DNA of 5,978 nt from Planctomycetota bacterium (GCA_003644215.1 QNBU01000075.1:1-5978); one strand, 5' to 3'; positions 1 to 5,755 are shown, numbered from the stretch's first letter. The notes: generated by a model not told the origin, from the sequence alone. Numbers and translations: made by a program.

Positions 1-669
1 CAACTGCGCCATAATCGGCGCCAATATCGCAAACAAAATCGCCACCGCCATCATGATCAGTTGTGCGCCGCCCTGATTGGATGAGCCGGACGAAGAATAC
101 CGCCGTCGCGATCCCAGCGAACTGTAGAACATCCCCCGCAGAAACACCTGACTAATCAGTACGATACTGCCGAGCATCACTCCGGCCATCGTAACAAACA
201 AGATGTCCCGATGGAGAATATGGCTCATTTCGTGGGCGATAACCCCTTGCAGTTCGTCCCGATTGAGCTTGGCGAGCAGCCCCGCTGTTACCGCTACCGA
301 GGCGGTTTCCGGACTGCGGCCGGTGGCAAAGGCGTTCGGGGCCGGATCGTTGATGATATAGACCTTGGGCATCTTGGGTAGGTTCGCCGCGATGGTCATC
401 TCTTCGACCACATTAAACAGCATCGGATGCACATCAGGCGTAACAGCAACCGCCTTGCTCGAAGCCAGCAGAATCTTATCCCCACCAGATAAACTGACAG
501 CCATCATCACCAGCCAGATAACCGTCGCGATACCCAACCCGATCCACCCCGCCTGCGTGCTATGTCCAAACACATACCCCAGCACAAACCCCAACAGCAG
601 CAGCACTGTCCCCATCGCGCCCAACAACAGCACGGAATTGCGTTTATTAACTCTGATTAACTCCCACAT
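1..669 (-). CDS. htpX: HtpX-like M48 family membrane zinc metalloprotease (3' end cut by window)
   Basis: Reads from ATG at 669 leftwards off the window edge; 223 residues are visible, so the C-terminus is missing. Two hydrophobic membrane segments lie near residues 13-36 and 41-61. A cytosolic protease domain follows, with the zinc-binding HEMSH motif (HExxH) at 146-150 after a typical PNAFATGRSP stretch (111-120). Two more hydrophobic segments lie at about 156-177 and 203-222, separated by a Ser/Arg-rich loop (183-200). This is the layout of HtpX, an inner-membrane protease that degrades misfolded membrane proteins; the third zinc ligand (a Glu) would lie beyond the window. The start overlaps the 3' end of the upstream protease-like gene by 13 bases, with GAGAAG just before the ATG, suggesting translational coupling. 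It is the last visible gene of a lemA-led operon. Family assignment is firm; the exact substrate is unknown. Confidence 0.93.
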   Translation of the reverse strand, partial: MWELIRVNKRNSVLLLGAMGTVLLLLGFVLGYVFGHSTQAGWIGLGIATVIWLVMMAVSLSGGDKILLASSKAVAVTPDVHPMLFNVVEEMTIAANLPKMPKVYIINDPAPNAFATGRSPETASVAVTAGLLAKLNRDELQGVIAHEMSHILHRDILFVTMAGVMLGSIVLISQVFLRGMFYSSLGSRRRYSSSGSSNQGGAQLIMMAVAILFAILAPIMAQL

Positions 670-1133
670 GGCTTCTCAATCAATTTACTGCTTTCTTTTA
701 TAGCTTCCTGTTCCATTGGGGCTTCCGGATAGCCGATTGTGATACATTCATAAAGATACTGTTTCAAAAACGGCGTAATGCCTCCGAGTTTTTCATATTG
801 TGTAGTGTGAACCAACTCGTGAGCTATCAGTCCCCTGCCACCCCAGCAATCAGACCGTATGAAAATCCCATATCGCAATGTGAGACCTGTGGTTAAAGGC
901 GAAAGAAGCCGTGTGTCTTGAGCCGCTTTTTGCAAGAAAGGATCTTTGGATAATGGGATTGCATCAACTTTAAGTAACCGGACCTCTTCTGGTTGGCCAA
1001 CTCCCAAAGTGTGTGCGTCGACCATTCGTGGTTCGGTAAGAGCAATTCCATCTCTGAGAATCATGCTTTCTTGCTCTTCGGCCCACGAAGAGGCAAGGGG
1101 AAGTAAAAAATCAAATTGTTCTAAGATAGTCAT
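657..1133 (-). CDS. Conserved HELVH-motif putative zinc metallopeptidase, between lemA and htpX
   Basis: A 158-residue protein without a signal peptide or membrane segment. Residues 105-109 are HELVH, a classic HExxH zinc site, followed by TTQYEKLGG and FLKQYLYE. A conserved-looking GYPEAPMEQEA ends at residue 144, where Glu141 or Glu143 could be the third ligand of a gluzincin-type site. The N-terminal half (about 1-90) resembles what I remember of an uncharacterised conserved bacterial family ('RLL..D.IPL', 'GLTLRYGIF'), related in style to DUF4157-like peptidases; I know no proven function. The ATG follows the lemA stop by 11 bases and has no evident Shine-Dalgarno, so it is probably coupled to lemA; an in-frame TAG upstream excludes a longer start. 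Its 3' end overlaps htpX by 13 bases. By eye it is more AT-rich than both neighbours, which hints at later insertion into a lemA-htpX pair. Activity is inferred from the motif only. Confidence 0.85.
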   Translation of the reverse strand: MTILEQFDFLLPLASSWAEEQESMILRDGIALTEPRMVDAHTLGVGQPEEVRLLKVDAIPLSKDPFLQKAAQDTRLLSPLTTGLTLRYGIFIRSDCWGGRGLIAHELVHTTQYEKLGGITPFLKQYLYECITIGYPEAPMEQEAIKESSKLIEKPCGS

Positions 1134-1144
1134 ATCGTTAAGAA

Positions 1145-1705
1145 TTAAAAACTAACTTTTGGAACATTTCTTTCTTCCTCATTCTCGATCTCGAAGAAAT
1201 CGCGTTTGGTAAAGTTAAACGACCCGGCGACGATATTCGACGGGAACATCTCGATCTTATTGTTATAGAACAGCACCTGATCATTGTATCCCTGTCGTGC
1301 GAAAGCGATCTTGTTTTCGGTACTGGTTAGCGTTTCCTGCAGCGACAAAAAGTTCTGATTCGCCTTTAGATCGGGATAATTTTCCACCACCAGCATAAAC
1401 TTACTCAACGCATCGCTCAGCATCCCTTCGGCCTGGCCCGCTTCGGCCGGACCGTTAGCCCCCATCGCCCGACTTCGTGCTTCGGTAATTGCTTCAAATG
1501 TGCCGCGTTCATGTTCCATATATCCCTTGGCGGTCTCCACCAGATTCGGGATCAGATCATGCCGCCGCTTGAGTTGCACATCAATCTGCGACCATGCGTT
1601 CTCCACCTGATTTCGCAGCCGCACCAGCGCATTATAAATCCCAGCAACCATTACAGCGACAACAACAATAATTCCAAGAACGATTAACAGTCCAATCACA
1701 ATCAT
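1145..1705 (-). CDS. lemA: LemA family membrane-anchored protein
   Basis: 186 residues, the usual LemA length. A single N-terminal membrane helix spans about residues 2-23 with the chain start outside. The LemA signature helices follow: NAWSQIDVQLKRRHDLIPNL at 36-55, then VETAKGY (56-62), ENYPDLKANQNFLSLQ at 108-123, and NNKIEMFPSNIVA at 148-160. LemA proteins form an antiparallel helical bundle attached to the inner membrane. Their biochemical role is unclear, but they frequently neighbour M48 or TPM-domain proteins, as seen here with htpX two genes downstream. The ATG at 1705 is preceded by AAGGGG (1712-1717) at good spacing. It is the first gene of the minus-strand operon. No convincing -35/-10 pair was found; a lone TATACT (1781-1786) is the only candidate -10. 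Confidence 0.95.
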   Translation of the reverse strand: MIVIGLLIVLGIIVVVAVMVAGIYNALVRLRNQVENAWSQIDVQLKRRHDLIPNLVETAKGYMEHERGTFEAITEARSRAMGANGPAEAGQAEGMLSDALSKFMLVVENYPDLKANQNFLSLQETLTSTENKIAFARQGYNDQVLFYNNKIEMFPSNIVAGSFNFTKRDFFEIENEEERNVPKVSF

Positions 1706-1711
1706 GTCTTA

Positions 1712-1717
1712 CCCCTT
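1712..1717 (-). promoter_or_regulatory. Ribosome binding site of lemA
   Basis: AAGGGG on the minus strand, six bases before the lemA ATG. It is the only clear Shine-Dalgarno in this operon; the middle gene lacks one and htpX has only a weak GAGAAG. Confidence 0.65.
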
Positions 1718-1773
1718 TCGTAAAAATTCTGTTTCACTGTTTTTTATGGTTTTAGTGCCTGAACATCCACCAC

Positions 1774-1929
1774 TCAGACGAGTATAGACGCCGCCCGGAG
1801 CAATAATTCATAACATTCCAAATTTTTTTCAGCGATACTATTGCCAGCAGCAAGCCCTTTACCAATGGCGTCGTTTTTGGAATTATACTGGATATGCACC
1901 GCAATGTCGATGATTTCGTCTGAGGTCAT
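1774..1929 (-). CDS. Doubtful small hypothetical protein (51 aa)
   Basis: An open frame of 51 codons from an ATG at 1929, extendable to a TTG at 1956 (60 codons). The product would be soluble with two amphipathic helices, roughly residues 3-15 and 32-50; I do not recognise it. In favour: the composition looks protein-like and a GGA lies upstream of the ATG. Against: a strong terminator (1962-1995) lies immediately upstream on the same strand, leaving about 30 bases for a promoter, and none is visible. It lies 68 bases upstream of lemA on the same strand, so it could be read with the operon if a promoter exists. It may equally be the remnant of a larger gene. Confidence 0.25.
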   Translation of the reverse strand: MTSDEIIDIAVHIQYNSKNDAIGKGLAAGNSIAEKNLECYELLLRAASILV

Positions 1930-1961
1930 CTTCGATCCATTTAACAACTTGCCCAATCAAA

Positions 1962-1995
1962 AAAAGGCAGGACACACGATTGTGTCCTGCCTTTT
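1962..1995. terminator. Strong bidirectional intrinsic terminator
   Basis: A perfect 15-bp inverted repeat: arms 1962-1976 and 1981-1995 around a CGAT loop. The core arm is GGCAGGACACA, flanked by A and T runs. On the minus strand the stem is followed by a run of seven T, giving a textbook rho-independent terminator for transcription from the right. On the plus strand the tail is TTTT then GTATT, so it may also stop transcription in that direction. The only candidate gene it could close on the minus strand is the mini-ORF or remnant at 1999-2123. Confidence 0.85.
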
Positions 1996-1998
1996 GTA

Positions 1999-2123
1999 TT
2001 AGAATAGCTCTTCTCTTATTTTTTTAGCTTCTCTATCCGGCCGGTCGCGATTACCATCCGCCTTGCGTGCATCATCAAGTGCGTCCGTTCAGAACTGTCC
2101 GCTAAGATGACCTTCTGGGTCAT
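1999..2123 (-). other. Mini-ORF or gene remnant ending at the terminator
   Basis: Two minus-strand frames end just before the terminator. One is a complete 35-codon frame, ATG at 2123 to TAA at 2016, with no clear ribosome site and a start codon buried in a 6-bp hairpin (2107-2123). The other has no start codon but is open for the last 28 codons to a TAA at 1999-2001, four bases before the terminator stem. That frame encodes a very charged tail (DALDDARKADG...KKIREELF) that looks more like real protein, and an in-frame TGA lies directly before its open part. I infer either a decayed gene whose 3' end and terminator survive, or a small transcript. Neither product is recognisable. Confidence 0.3.
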
Positions 2124-2191
2124 TTATTAAGAGCCATTATGTCAAAGAGTGTTACCCTCTCTTACCTATAGTATATCGAATGTCAGCGGGG

Positions 2192-2206
2192 AAATGTTTA
2201 ACATTT
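2192..2206. repeat. AT-rich palindrome AAATGTT-T-AACATTT
   Basis: Perfect 7-bp arms around one central base, followed shortly by another 8-base palindrome, CAGTACTG (2218-2225). This could be a protein-binding site in the non-coding region upstream of obg. No assigned gene lies close enough to say what it controls. Confidence 0.35.
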
Positions 2207-2284
2207 TTTGCATTTTTCAGTACTGATATCAAAGATTTTATATAACCCCAAAGCAGGCAGGTTGTTATGGGGCTTTACTTTTTT

Positions 2285-2310
2285 AAAAAAGGAAAAGTTC
2301 CAGTTTTTTT
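2285..2310. terminator. Terminator-like A/T-rich hairpin upstream of the obg promoter
   Basis: A run of six A and GGAA, a three-base loop AAG, then TTCC, a two-base bulge and seven T. This gives a hairpin of about ten pairs with a U-rich end on the plus strand and a similar one on the minus strand. A TTTTTTAAAAAA palindrome (2279-2290) overlaps it. It would insulate the obg promoter from read-through. The stem is mostly A-T, so its strength is uncertain. Confidence 0.35.
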
Positions 2311-2365
2311 AGTTACGCCCCCCCTATGCGAATATGGCCGGACGAGCAGAGATGTTGTTATCCGG

Positions 2366-2394
2366 TTGCTATTAGGGCCGCTGGCAGGTATAAT
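2366..2394 (+). promoter_or_regulatory. Sigma70-type promoter of obg-coaX
   Basis: TTGCTA (2366-2371), a 17-base spacer and a perfect TATAAT (2389-2394). Transcription would begin near 2401, leaving an untranslated leader of about 38 bases before the obg GTG. Spacing and -10 are ideal; the -35 matches four of six consensus bases. Seen directly; activity is inferred. Confidence 0.65.
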
Positions 2395-2438
2395 CAACCG
2401 TTTGTGGAATTCCAGTAAAAAAAGGTGTGCTATAGACA

Positions 2439-3458
2439 GTGTTTATCGATGAAGCGAAAATTCGGGTTAAGGCCGGCGAAGGCGGGCACGGGTGTGTCAG
2501 CTTTCGGCGGGAAAAGTTCATTGCCAAAGGCGGCCCTGACGGCGGCGACGGTGGCCGCGGCGGTAATGTCATCTTTGTCGTGGATGAATCCATAGACACC
2601 CTGGTCGATTTTTCCGGCCACTATGACTGGATCGCCCGCAACGGCAATGGCGGCGAAGGCGCCAATAAGCACGGGGCCGACGGCGATGATCTGATTATCC
2701 CGGTCCCGCCGGGAACGCTGGTTTATGACGAAAAATACGACCTGCTGCTCAAAGATATGAACGAGCCGGGGCTGGAAATACGCTTTTGCCGCGGCGGTCG
2801 CGGCGGTCGCGGCAACAGGGCATTCGCGACATCCACCCGCCAGACCCCGCGATTTGCCACCGATGGCAAACCGGGCCAGGAACGGCATCTGCGGCTGGAG
2901 TTAAAACTTATCGCTGACATCGGCTTAGTTGGGATGCCCAACGCCGGCAAAAGCACCCTCGTTTCACGCTGTTCGGAGGCGCGACCGAAAATCGCGAACT
3001 ATCCGTTTACGACCTTGTCGCCGATGCTGGGGATCGTGGAATTAGCGGGCTTCCGGCGGTTTGTGATGGCCGATATTCCCGGCCTGATCGAAGGCGCCGC
3101 GGATGGGGTAGGGTTGGGACACGATTTTTTGCGGCATATCGAACGCACACGGATTCTTGTACATCTGCTGGATATTCTCCCCACTGACGAGGCGGACCCG
3201 GTCGAGAACTACTATAAAATTCGCAACGAACTGGAACTCTACAGCACGGTTCTGACCGATAAGCCGGAGGTCGTCATCCTAAACAAAGCCGACCTCGACC
3301 CGGACGGTGTTTTCTGCGACGACATCCGAAGCCGCCTGCCAAAAAGCGTTAAAGAAGTTTTCGTGATCTCAGCAGTAACGGGCCAGGGTGTCTTAGAACT
3401 AAACGAACGCCTCTGGGCCATTGTAAAAGGAAAAGATGATGAATCTGATAGCTATTGA
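2439..3458 (+). CDS. obg: GTPase Obg/CgtA, ribosome-associated
   Basis: 339 residues. The N-terminal Obg fold (about 1-158) has its glycine-rich stretches GGPDGGDGGRGG (31-42) and CRGGRGGRGNRAF (117-129). The GTPase domain shows the P-loop GMPNAGKST at 165-173, NYPFTT switch I at 187-192, DIPGLIEGA (G3) at 212-220, NKAD (G4) at 282-285 and SAVTG (G5) at 311-315. The chain stops soon after the G domain, so the variable C-terminal OCT domain of some Obg proteins is absent. Obg is an essential GTPase linked to 50S ribosome assembly and the stringent response. The start is GTG at 2439, giving the family's usual MFIDEAKI opening, with AGGTG (2423-2427) upstream. It overlaps coaX by 23 bases. Confidence 0.97.
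   Translation: MFIDEAKIRVKAGEGGHGCVSFRREKFIAKGGPDGGDGGRGGNVIFVVDESIDTLVDFSGHYDWIARNGNGGEGANKHGADGDDLIIPVPPGTLVYDEKYDLLLKDMNEPGLEIRFCRGGRGGRGNRAFATSTRQTPRFATDGKPGQERHLRLELKLIADIGLVGMPNAGKSTLVSRCSEARPKIANYPFTTLSPMLGIVELAGFRRFVMADIPGLIEGAADGVGLGHDFLRHIERTRILVHLLDILPTDEADPVENYYKIRNELELYSTVLTDKPEVVILNKADLDPDGVFCDDIRSRLPKSVKEVFVISAVTGQGVLELNERLWAIVKGKDDESDSY
3427..3431 (+). promoter_or_regulatory. Ribosome binding site of coaX inside obg
   Basis: AAGGA lies within the last codons of obg. It is four bases before the first of two tandem ATGs (3436) and seven before the second (3439), so the second ATG is better placed. That choice gives the family-typical MNLIAIDIGNT start. Confidence 0.6.
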
Positions 3459-4278
3459 TATTGGCAATACAACGATTAAAGTCGCTTTTTATCTGAACGA
3501 CGACGAAAAACTTCTGAAAACCGCCGCCGGCGGCTCCGGCGAGATGGAATCGCAACTGGCGGAGATATTAACCGAGTGCTGGGATCAGTCGCCGCTGGTC
3601 GAAAGTGCCAAAGAGCCGGTCAAGGAGTGTGTGCTTGTGGCCAGCTCGGTTAAGCCGGAGTGGACGGAGCTTGTGCGCGGCGTTGTTAAAGACGAGCTGG
3701 ACCAAGAGCTGTTGGTGATTGGCACCGATGTTCCGCTGCCGATTGAGACGGGGGTTGATGATGCACTGGCCGTCGGGACGGATCGGCTCTGTGCGGCGGC
3801 GGCGGCGTACGCGGTGGTCGAGGGGGCGGTCGTTGTGGCGGATTTTGGGACGGCGGTAACGATTGACTTGGTCGATGAGGACGGGGTGTTTGTCGGTGGG
3901 ACGATTACGCCGGGGTTTGATTTGTCACTGGCGGCGATGCATACGAGAACGGCGCGGCTGCCAAAAGTTGAAATGCAGAGGCCGTTGTCCGCCTATGGCG
4001 TCAATACCGAAGAAGCGATGCGGGCCGGGGTCTATTGGGGTGCGGTCGGACTGCTGGAGGCGCTGTGTCGGAAATATGCCGAGCAGATTGGACACTGGCC
4101 GCAAGTGATTTTGACCGGCGGTGCGGCGAAAATCATCAAAGAAGATTGTGAGTTCGTCGATAGCTGGGTATCCAACCTGGCTCTGCGGGGAATTATCATC
4201 GCTTACAAGAAATATATCTACGAAAATGCGGACATTGCCGACCGTAGTGCCAAAGGCGACAAGAAGAAAAAATCGTAA
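3436..4278 (+). CDS. coaX: Type III pantothenate kinase
   Basis: 280 residues from the first of two tandem ATGs (279 from the second, which may be the true start). CoaX phosphorylates pantothenate with ATP, the first step of coenzyme A synthesis, and works as a dimer of the ASKHA (acetate/sugar kinase, Hsp70, actin) fold. Motifs visible: IDIGNTTIK at 7-15 (phosphate loop), GTDR at 114-117 with the catalytic Asp116, DFGTAVTID at 136-144, GGTITPG at 154-160, and LTGGAA at 226-231 (adenosine-side motif). The tail is lysine-rich (KGDKKKKS) and may be lineage-specific. It starts inside the 3' end of obg (23-base overlap), so it is probably co-transcribed and translationally coupled. Length fits the family at its upper end. 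Confidence 0.95.
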   Translation: MMNLIAIDIGNTTIKVAFYLNDDEKLLKTAAGGSGEMESQLAEILTECWDQSPLVESAKEPVKECVLVASSVKPEWTELVRGVVKDELDQELLVIGTDVPLPIETGVDDALAVGTDRLCAAAAAYAVVEGAVVVADFGTAVTIDLVDEDGVFVGGTITPGFDLSLAAMHTRTARLPKVEMQRPLSAYGVNTEEAMRAGVYWGAVGLLEALCRKYAEQIGHWPQVILTGGAAKIIKEDCEFVDSWVSNLALRGIIIAYKKYIYENADIADRSAKGDKKKKS

Positions 4279-4360
4279 GCCCAGAGGGCTTTAACAGCGG
4301 TAGCCCCGGGTGAAACTCGCGGTGTCGGGGGTACCGAACCCCATCGACCCTGAAAGGGTC
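4278..4360. repeat. GC-rich multi-hairpin palindromic element, probably a dispersed repeat
   Basis: Three inverted repeats follow directly on the coaX stop. First, AGCCC-AGA-GGGCT (4278-4290). Second, a long arm pair CGGTAGCCCC (4298-4307) with GGGGGTACCG (4327-4336), one central G-G mismatch, and a small internal CGGGT-GAA-ACTCG hairpin. Third, GACCC-TGAAA-GGGTC (4346-4360). The element is non-coding and very unlike its surroundings. The pattern (a 'CCCTGAAAGGG' hairpin next to a 'TAGCCCCGGG' palindrome) matches my memory of REP-like intergenic repeats in planctomycete and related genomes. Only one copy is present here, so dispersal is inferred. Confidence 0.55.
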
Positions 4361-4381
4361 CGAAAAAAACTTGCTTTTTTT
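4346..4381 (+). terminator. Possible terminator of obg-coaX
   Basis: The GACCC-TGAAA-GGGTC hairpin is followed by an A7 (4363-4369) / T7 (4375-4381) inverted repeat ending in a T run. Together they could stop transcription from coaX before the next promoter. The arrangement is not canonical, because A residues rather than T residues follow the GC stem. Confidence 0.4.
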
Positions 4382-4392
4382 CAATTTTCTTG

Positions 4393-4421
4393 TTGACTTG
4401 TTTTTTTGTTTCGGGTATATT
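4393..4421 (+). promoter_or_regulatory. Sigma70-type promoter of the PEP-CTERM gene
   Basis: TTGACT (4393-4398), exactly 17 bases, then TATATT (4416-4421); each box matches five of six consensus bases. It lies in a T-rich tract just after the coaX terminator region. Start of transcription would be near 4428, giving a leader of about 310 bases. Confidence 0.75.
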
Positions 4422-4427
4422 CAACAG

Positions 4428-4741
4428 CTCATCTTGGAGCATCGAGGAGAAAAGATCACATTTCAATTAGCGGAGGTATTTTGTCCGCTGTGAGGATCCG
4501 GAAAGAAAGAACAGTGGGCCGGATGTCTGCGCAGTGAATGAAAGAGACCGGTCATTTCAGAGGATATCGAGGAATAAAGAGCTTTGTTGGGAGCGAGTTG
4601 GAAAGAAGCTCTTTGGGCCTTACGCATCGCGTAAATCGTTTTTCAAAAACCCAAAGATCGTAAGCCGTGTAAGCGGCGGCGACATCGCAGAGGGTGATGA
4701 TCGTTACGACAGGACGAGAGGTTTTGAAAAAGGAGATCGTA
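4428..4741 (+). promoter_or_regulatory. Long, structured 5' leader of the PEP-CTERM gene
   Basis: Between promoter and start codon there is no convincing gene, but there is a run of inverted repeats. AGCGGA/TCCGCT (4469-4474, 4484-4489); ATCCGG/CCGGAT (4496-4501, 4519-4524); palindrome CTGCGCAG (4527-4534); TGAAA/TTTCA around GACCGGTC (4539-4559); AAAGAGCTT/AAGCTCTTT, a perfect 9-bp stem (4576-4584, 4606-4614); TTACGC-ATC-GCGTAA (4620-4634); GTTTT-TCA-AAAAC (4638-4650). The last stretch holds GATCGTAA twice and an inverted TTACGA. I do not recognise a known riboswitch class; no GEMM (cyclic-di-GMP) signature is visible. It could act in translation control, mRNA stability or as a separate RNA. 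Confidence 0.45.
4730..4735 (+). promoter_or_regulatory. Ribosome binding site deciding the PEP-CTERM start
   Basis: AAGGAG, six bases before ATG 4742. The alternative ATG at 4694 has only a weak GAGGG before it and would add 16 residues in front of the signal peptide. Confidence 0.8.
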
Positions 4742-5377
4742 ATGGGAACTCGATCCGAAATGAAGTTGTCTCGCACGCTGGCAGTCTGTGTTTTGGGCAT
4801 TTGTCTGCTGGGTGTGTCGGCTGACGCCGAATTGTACATTTTTGGCCAGGTTACCGGTGGTTCGGTGGACCTGTGTCCGAACGCATTCACCATGGAAGTG
4901 GTCGAGCAGGGAGATCAGGCCCTGTTTACCTTTACCAACAACTGTTCGACGGACGGTGTGCTGGGTCGAATCTTTTTCATGGAAAATGATCTGATGGCAT
5001 TTCACAGCATCTATGACCAATCCGAAGGAGTGTCTTTTTCGCCCCCAAGCGGGAAAAATGCGATGCTGCCCGGTGGTAATCCAATAGGGTTTACGCCGCA
5101 CAATGCTTTTTCGATTGACGCGGACCCGGCCAAGCCCAAAAACGGCCTGCATTACGAAGATTTCGTATCCATTCTGTTCGATATTTCAGGTGAAAGTTCT
5201 TTTGGCGGCATTATTGGCGCTATCGACGGCTATTCGCTAGGCGTGGGCATCCATGCACAATCATTGCCCGGCGGGGCCAGCGCATCATTTTCCACGATTC
5301 CCGAACCATCGACAATGCTGTTGGTTGGCTTGGGTACATTATTGTTCAAACCCAAAAGACGCGGCACTGCCCAGTAG
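4742..5377 (+). CDS. Exported PEP-CTERM sorting-domain protein
   Basis: 211 residues. The N-terminus is a signal peptide: charged MGTRSEMKLSR, hydrophobic core to about residue 25, likely cut after SADA (29). The mature part is rich in Gly, Ser and Phe. It has a pair of cysteines (45, 68) that could form a disulfide after export, and it ends with the exosortase signal: Pro-Glu-Pro at 187-189, hydrophobic segment 191-202, then KPKRR (203-207). Such proteins are processed by exosortase (EpsH/XrtA type) and displayed on the surface or in matrix. The body (FTFTNN, GVLGRIFF, LPGGNPIGF, NGLHYEDFVSILFD, GIHAQ) resembles a widespread PEP-CTERM family of unknown function. The ATG at 4742 was chosen over the upstream in-frame ATG at 4694 because AAGGAG sits six bases before it and a signal peptide then begins properly. 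No exosortase gene lies in the window. Confidence 0.92.
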   Translation: MGTRSEMKLSRTLAVCVLGICLLGVSADAELYIFGQVTGGSVDLCPNAFTMEVVEQGDQALFTFTNNCSTDGVLGRIFFMENDLMAFHSIYDQSEGVSFSPPSGKNAMLPGGNPIGFTPHNAFSIDADPAKPKNGLHYEDFVSILFDISGESSFGGIIGAIDGYSLGVGIHAQSLPGGASASFSTIPEPSTMLLVGLGTLLFKPKRRGTAQ

Positions 5378-5431
5378 GTTTCAGGCATTTGATTGCTCGA
5401 CCTATCCGATCGCGTCTTTTGATATGATTAA

Positions 5432-5449
5432 GGGGGCATGGATGCCCCC
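5432..5449. terminator. Hairpin between convergent genes
   Basis: GGGGGCA-TGGA-TGCCCCC, a perfect 7-bp GC-rich stem with a four-base loop. It lies between the PEP-CTERM gene (ends 5377) and the minus-strand Cys-rich gene (ends 5486). Neither strand has a good T run after it, so it may be a weak terminator for both genes or a 3'-end-stabilising hairpin. Confidence 0.5.
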
Positions 5450-5485
5450 CGTATCTTCAATCAGGAAAAGTTTTCGAGATAAGGA

Positions 5486-5734
5486 TTATACCTTTAACTT
5501 TTTGGCAACATAAGCCCTGAGGGGGCAGTCGCAAAAATAACCCTCTCCAAACGGAGCAGAGAACTGGCAGTTCGCGGCGTTTTTGTCGATACACTCTATC
5601 ATTTCCCCGTCACCAAAGATAATCGCACCACAAAGTTCTTCGAATTTTAACGCATAACACCTGTAATCCAACGAACACTTGAAAGTGGTGATGATTTGTT
5701 CTATTTCTGAAATTGTTTCAGGTGACAGTTCCAT
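5486..5734 (-). CDS. Small seven-cysteine conserved hypothetical protein
   Basis: 82 residues from ATG 5734, with GGAG (5740-5743) five bases before it. A longer in-frame start at 5803 is less likely, because it would place both candidate promoter -10 boxes inside the gene. Cysteines at 20, 26, 35, 48, 56, 68 and 70 are spread along the chain, with a conserved-looking FSAPFGEGYFCDCPLR near the end. There is no signal peptide or membrane segment, so a cytosolic iron-sulfur or zinc-binding role is more likely than disulfides; this is inference. I associate similar small proteins with planctomycete-type genomes but know no function. It faces the PEP-CTERM gene and is divergent from an ArsR-type regulator with which it shares a control region. 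Confidence 0.8.
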   Translation of the reverse strand: MELSPETISEIEQIITTFKCSLDYRCYALKFEELCGAIIFGDGEMIECIDKNAANCQFSAPFGEGYFCDCPLRAYVAKKLKV

Positions 5735-5755
5735 GCAGTCTCCAATTGAAGGGCC

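Noticed and set aside
365..703. 112-codon plus-strand ORF opposite htpX
   Set aside because: It is antisense to a clear HtpX coding frame, with low-complexity composition typical of a shadow frame.
2267..2452. 61-codon plus-strand ORF overlapping the obg start
   Set aside because: The obg promoter (2366-2394) lies inside it, its ribosome site is poor, and the product is unrecognisable.
2430..2888. 152-codon minus-strand ORF opposite obg
   Set aside because: It is the Ala-rich shadow of the glycine-rich Obg domain.
4196..4466. Minus-strand ORFs of 62 and 82 codons at the coaX end
   Set aside because: Their sequence is a translation of the palindromic repeat and coaX antisense; such repeats often give false hypothetical proteins.
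4428..4741. Cyclic-di-GMP (GEMM) or other known riboswitch in the PEP-CTERM leader
   Set aside because: I could not find the conserved sequence elements of a known class; only generic hairpins are visible.
4534..4824. 96-codon plus-strand ORF in the PEP-CTERM leader
   Set aside because: It runs into the PEP-CTERM signal peptide in another frame, has no good ribosome site, and its product is charged and protein-unlike; the region is better read as a structured leader.
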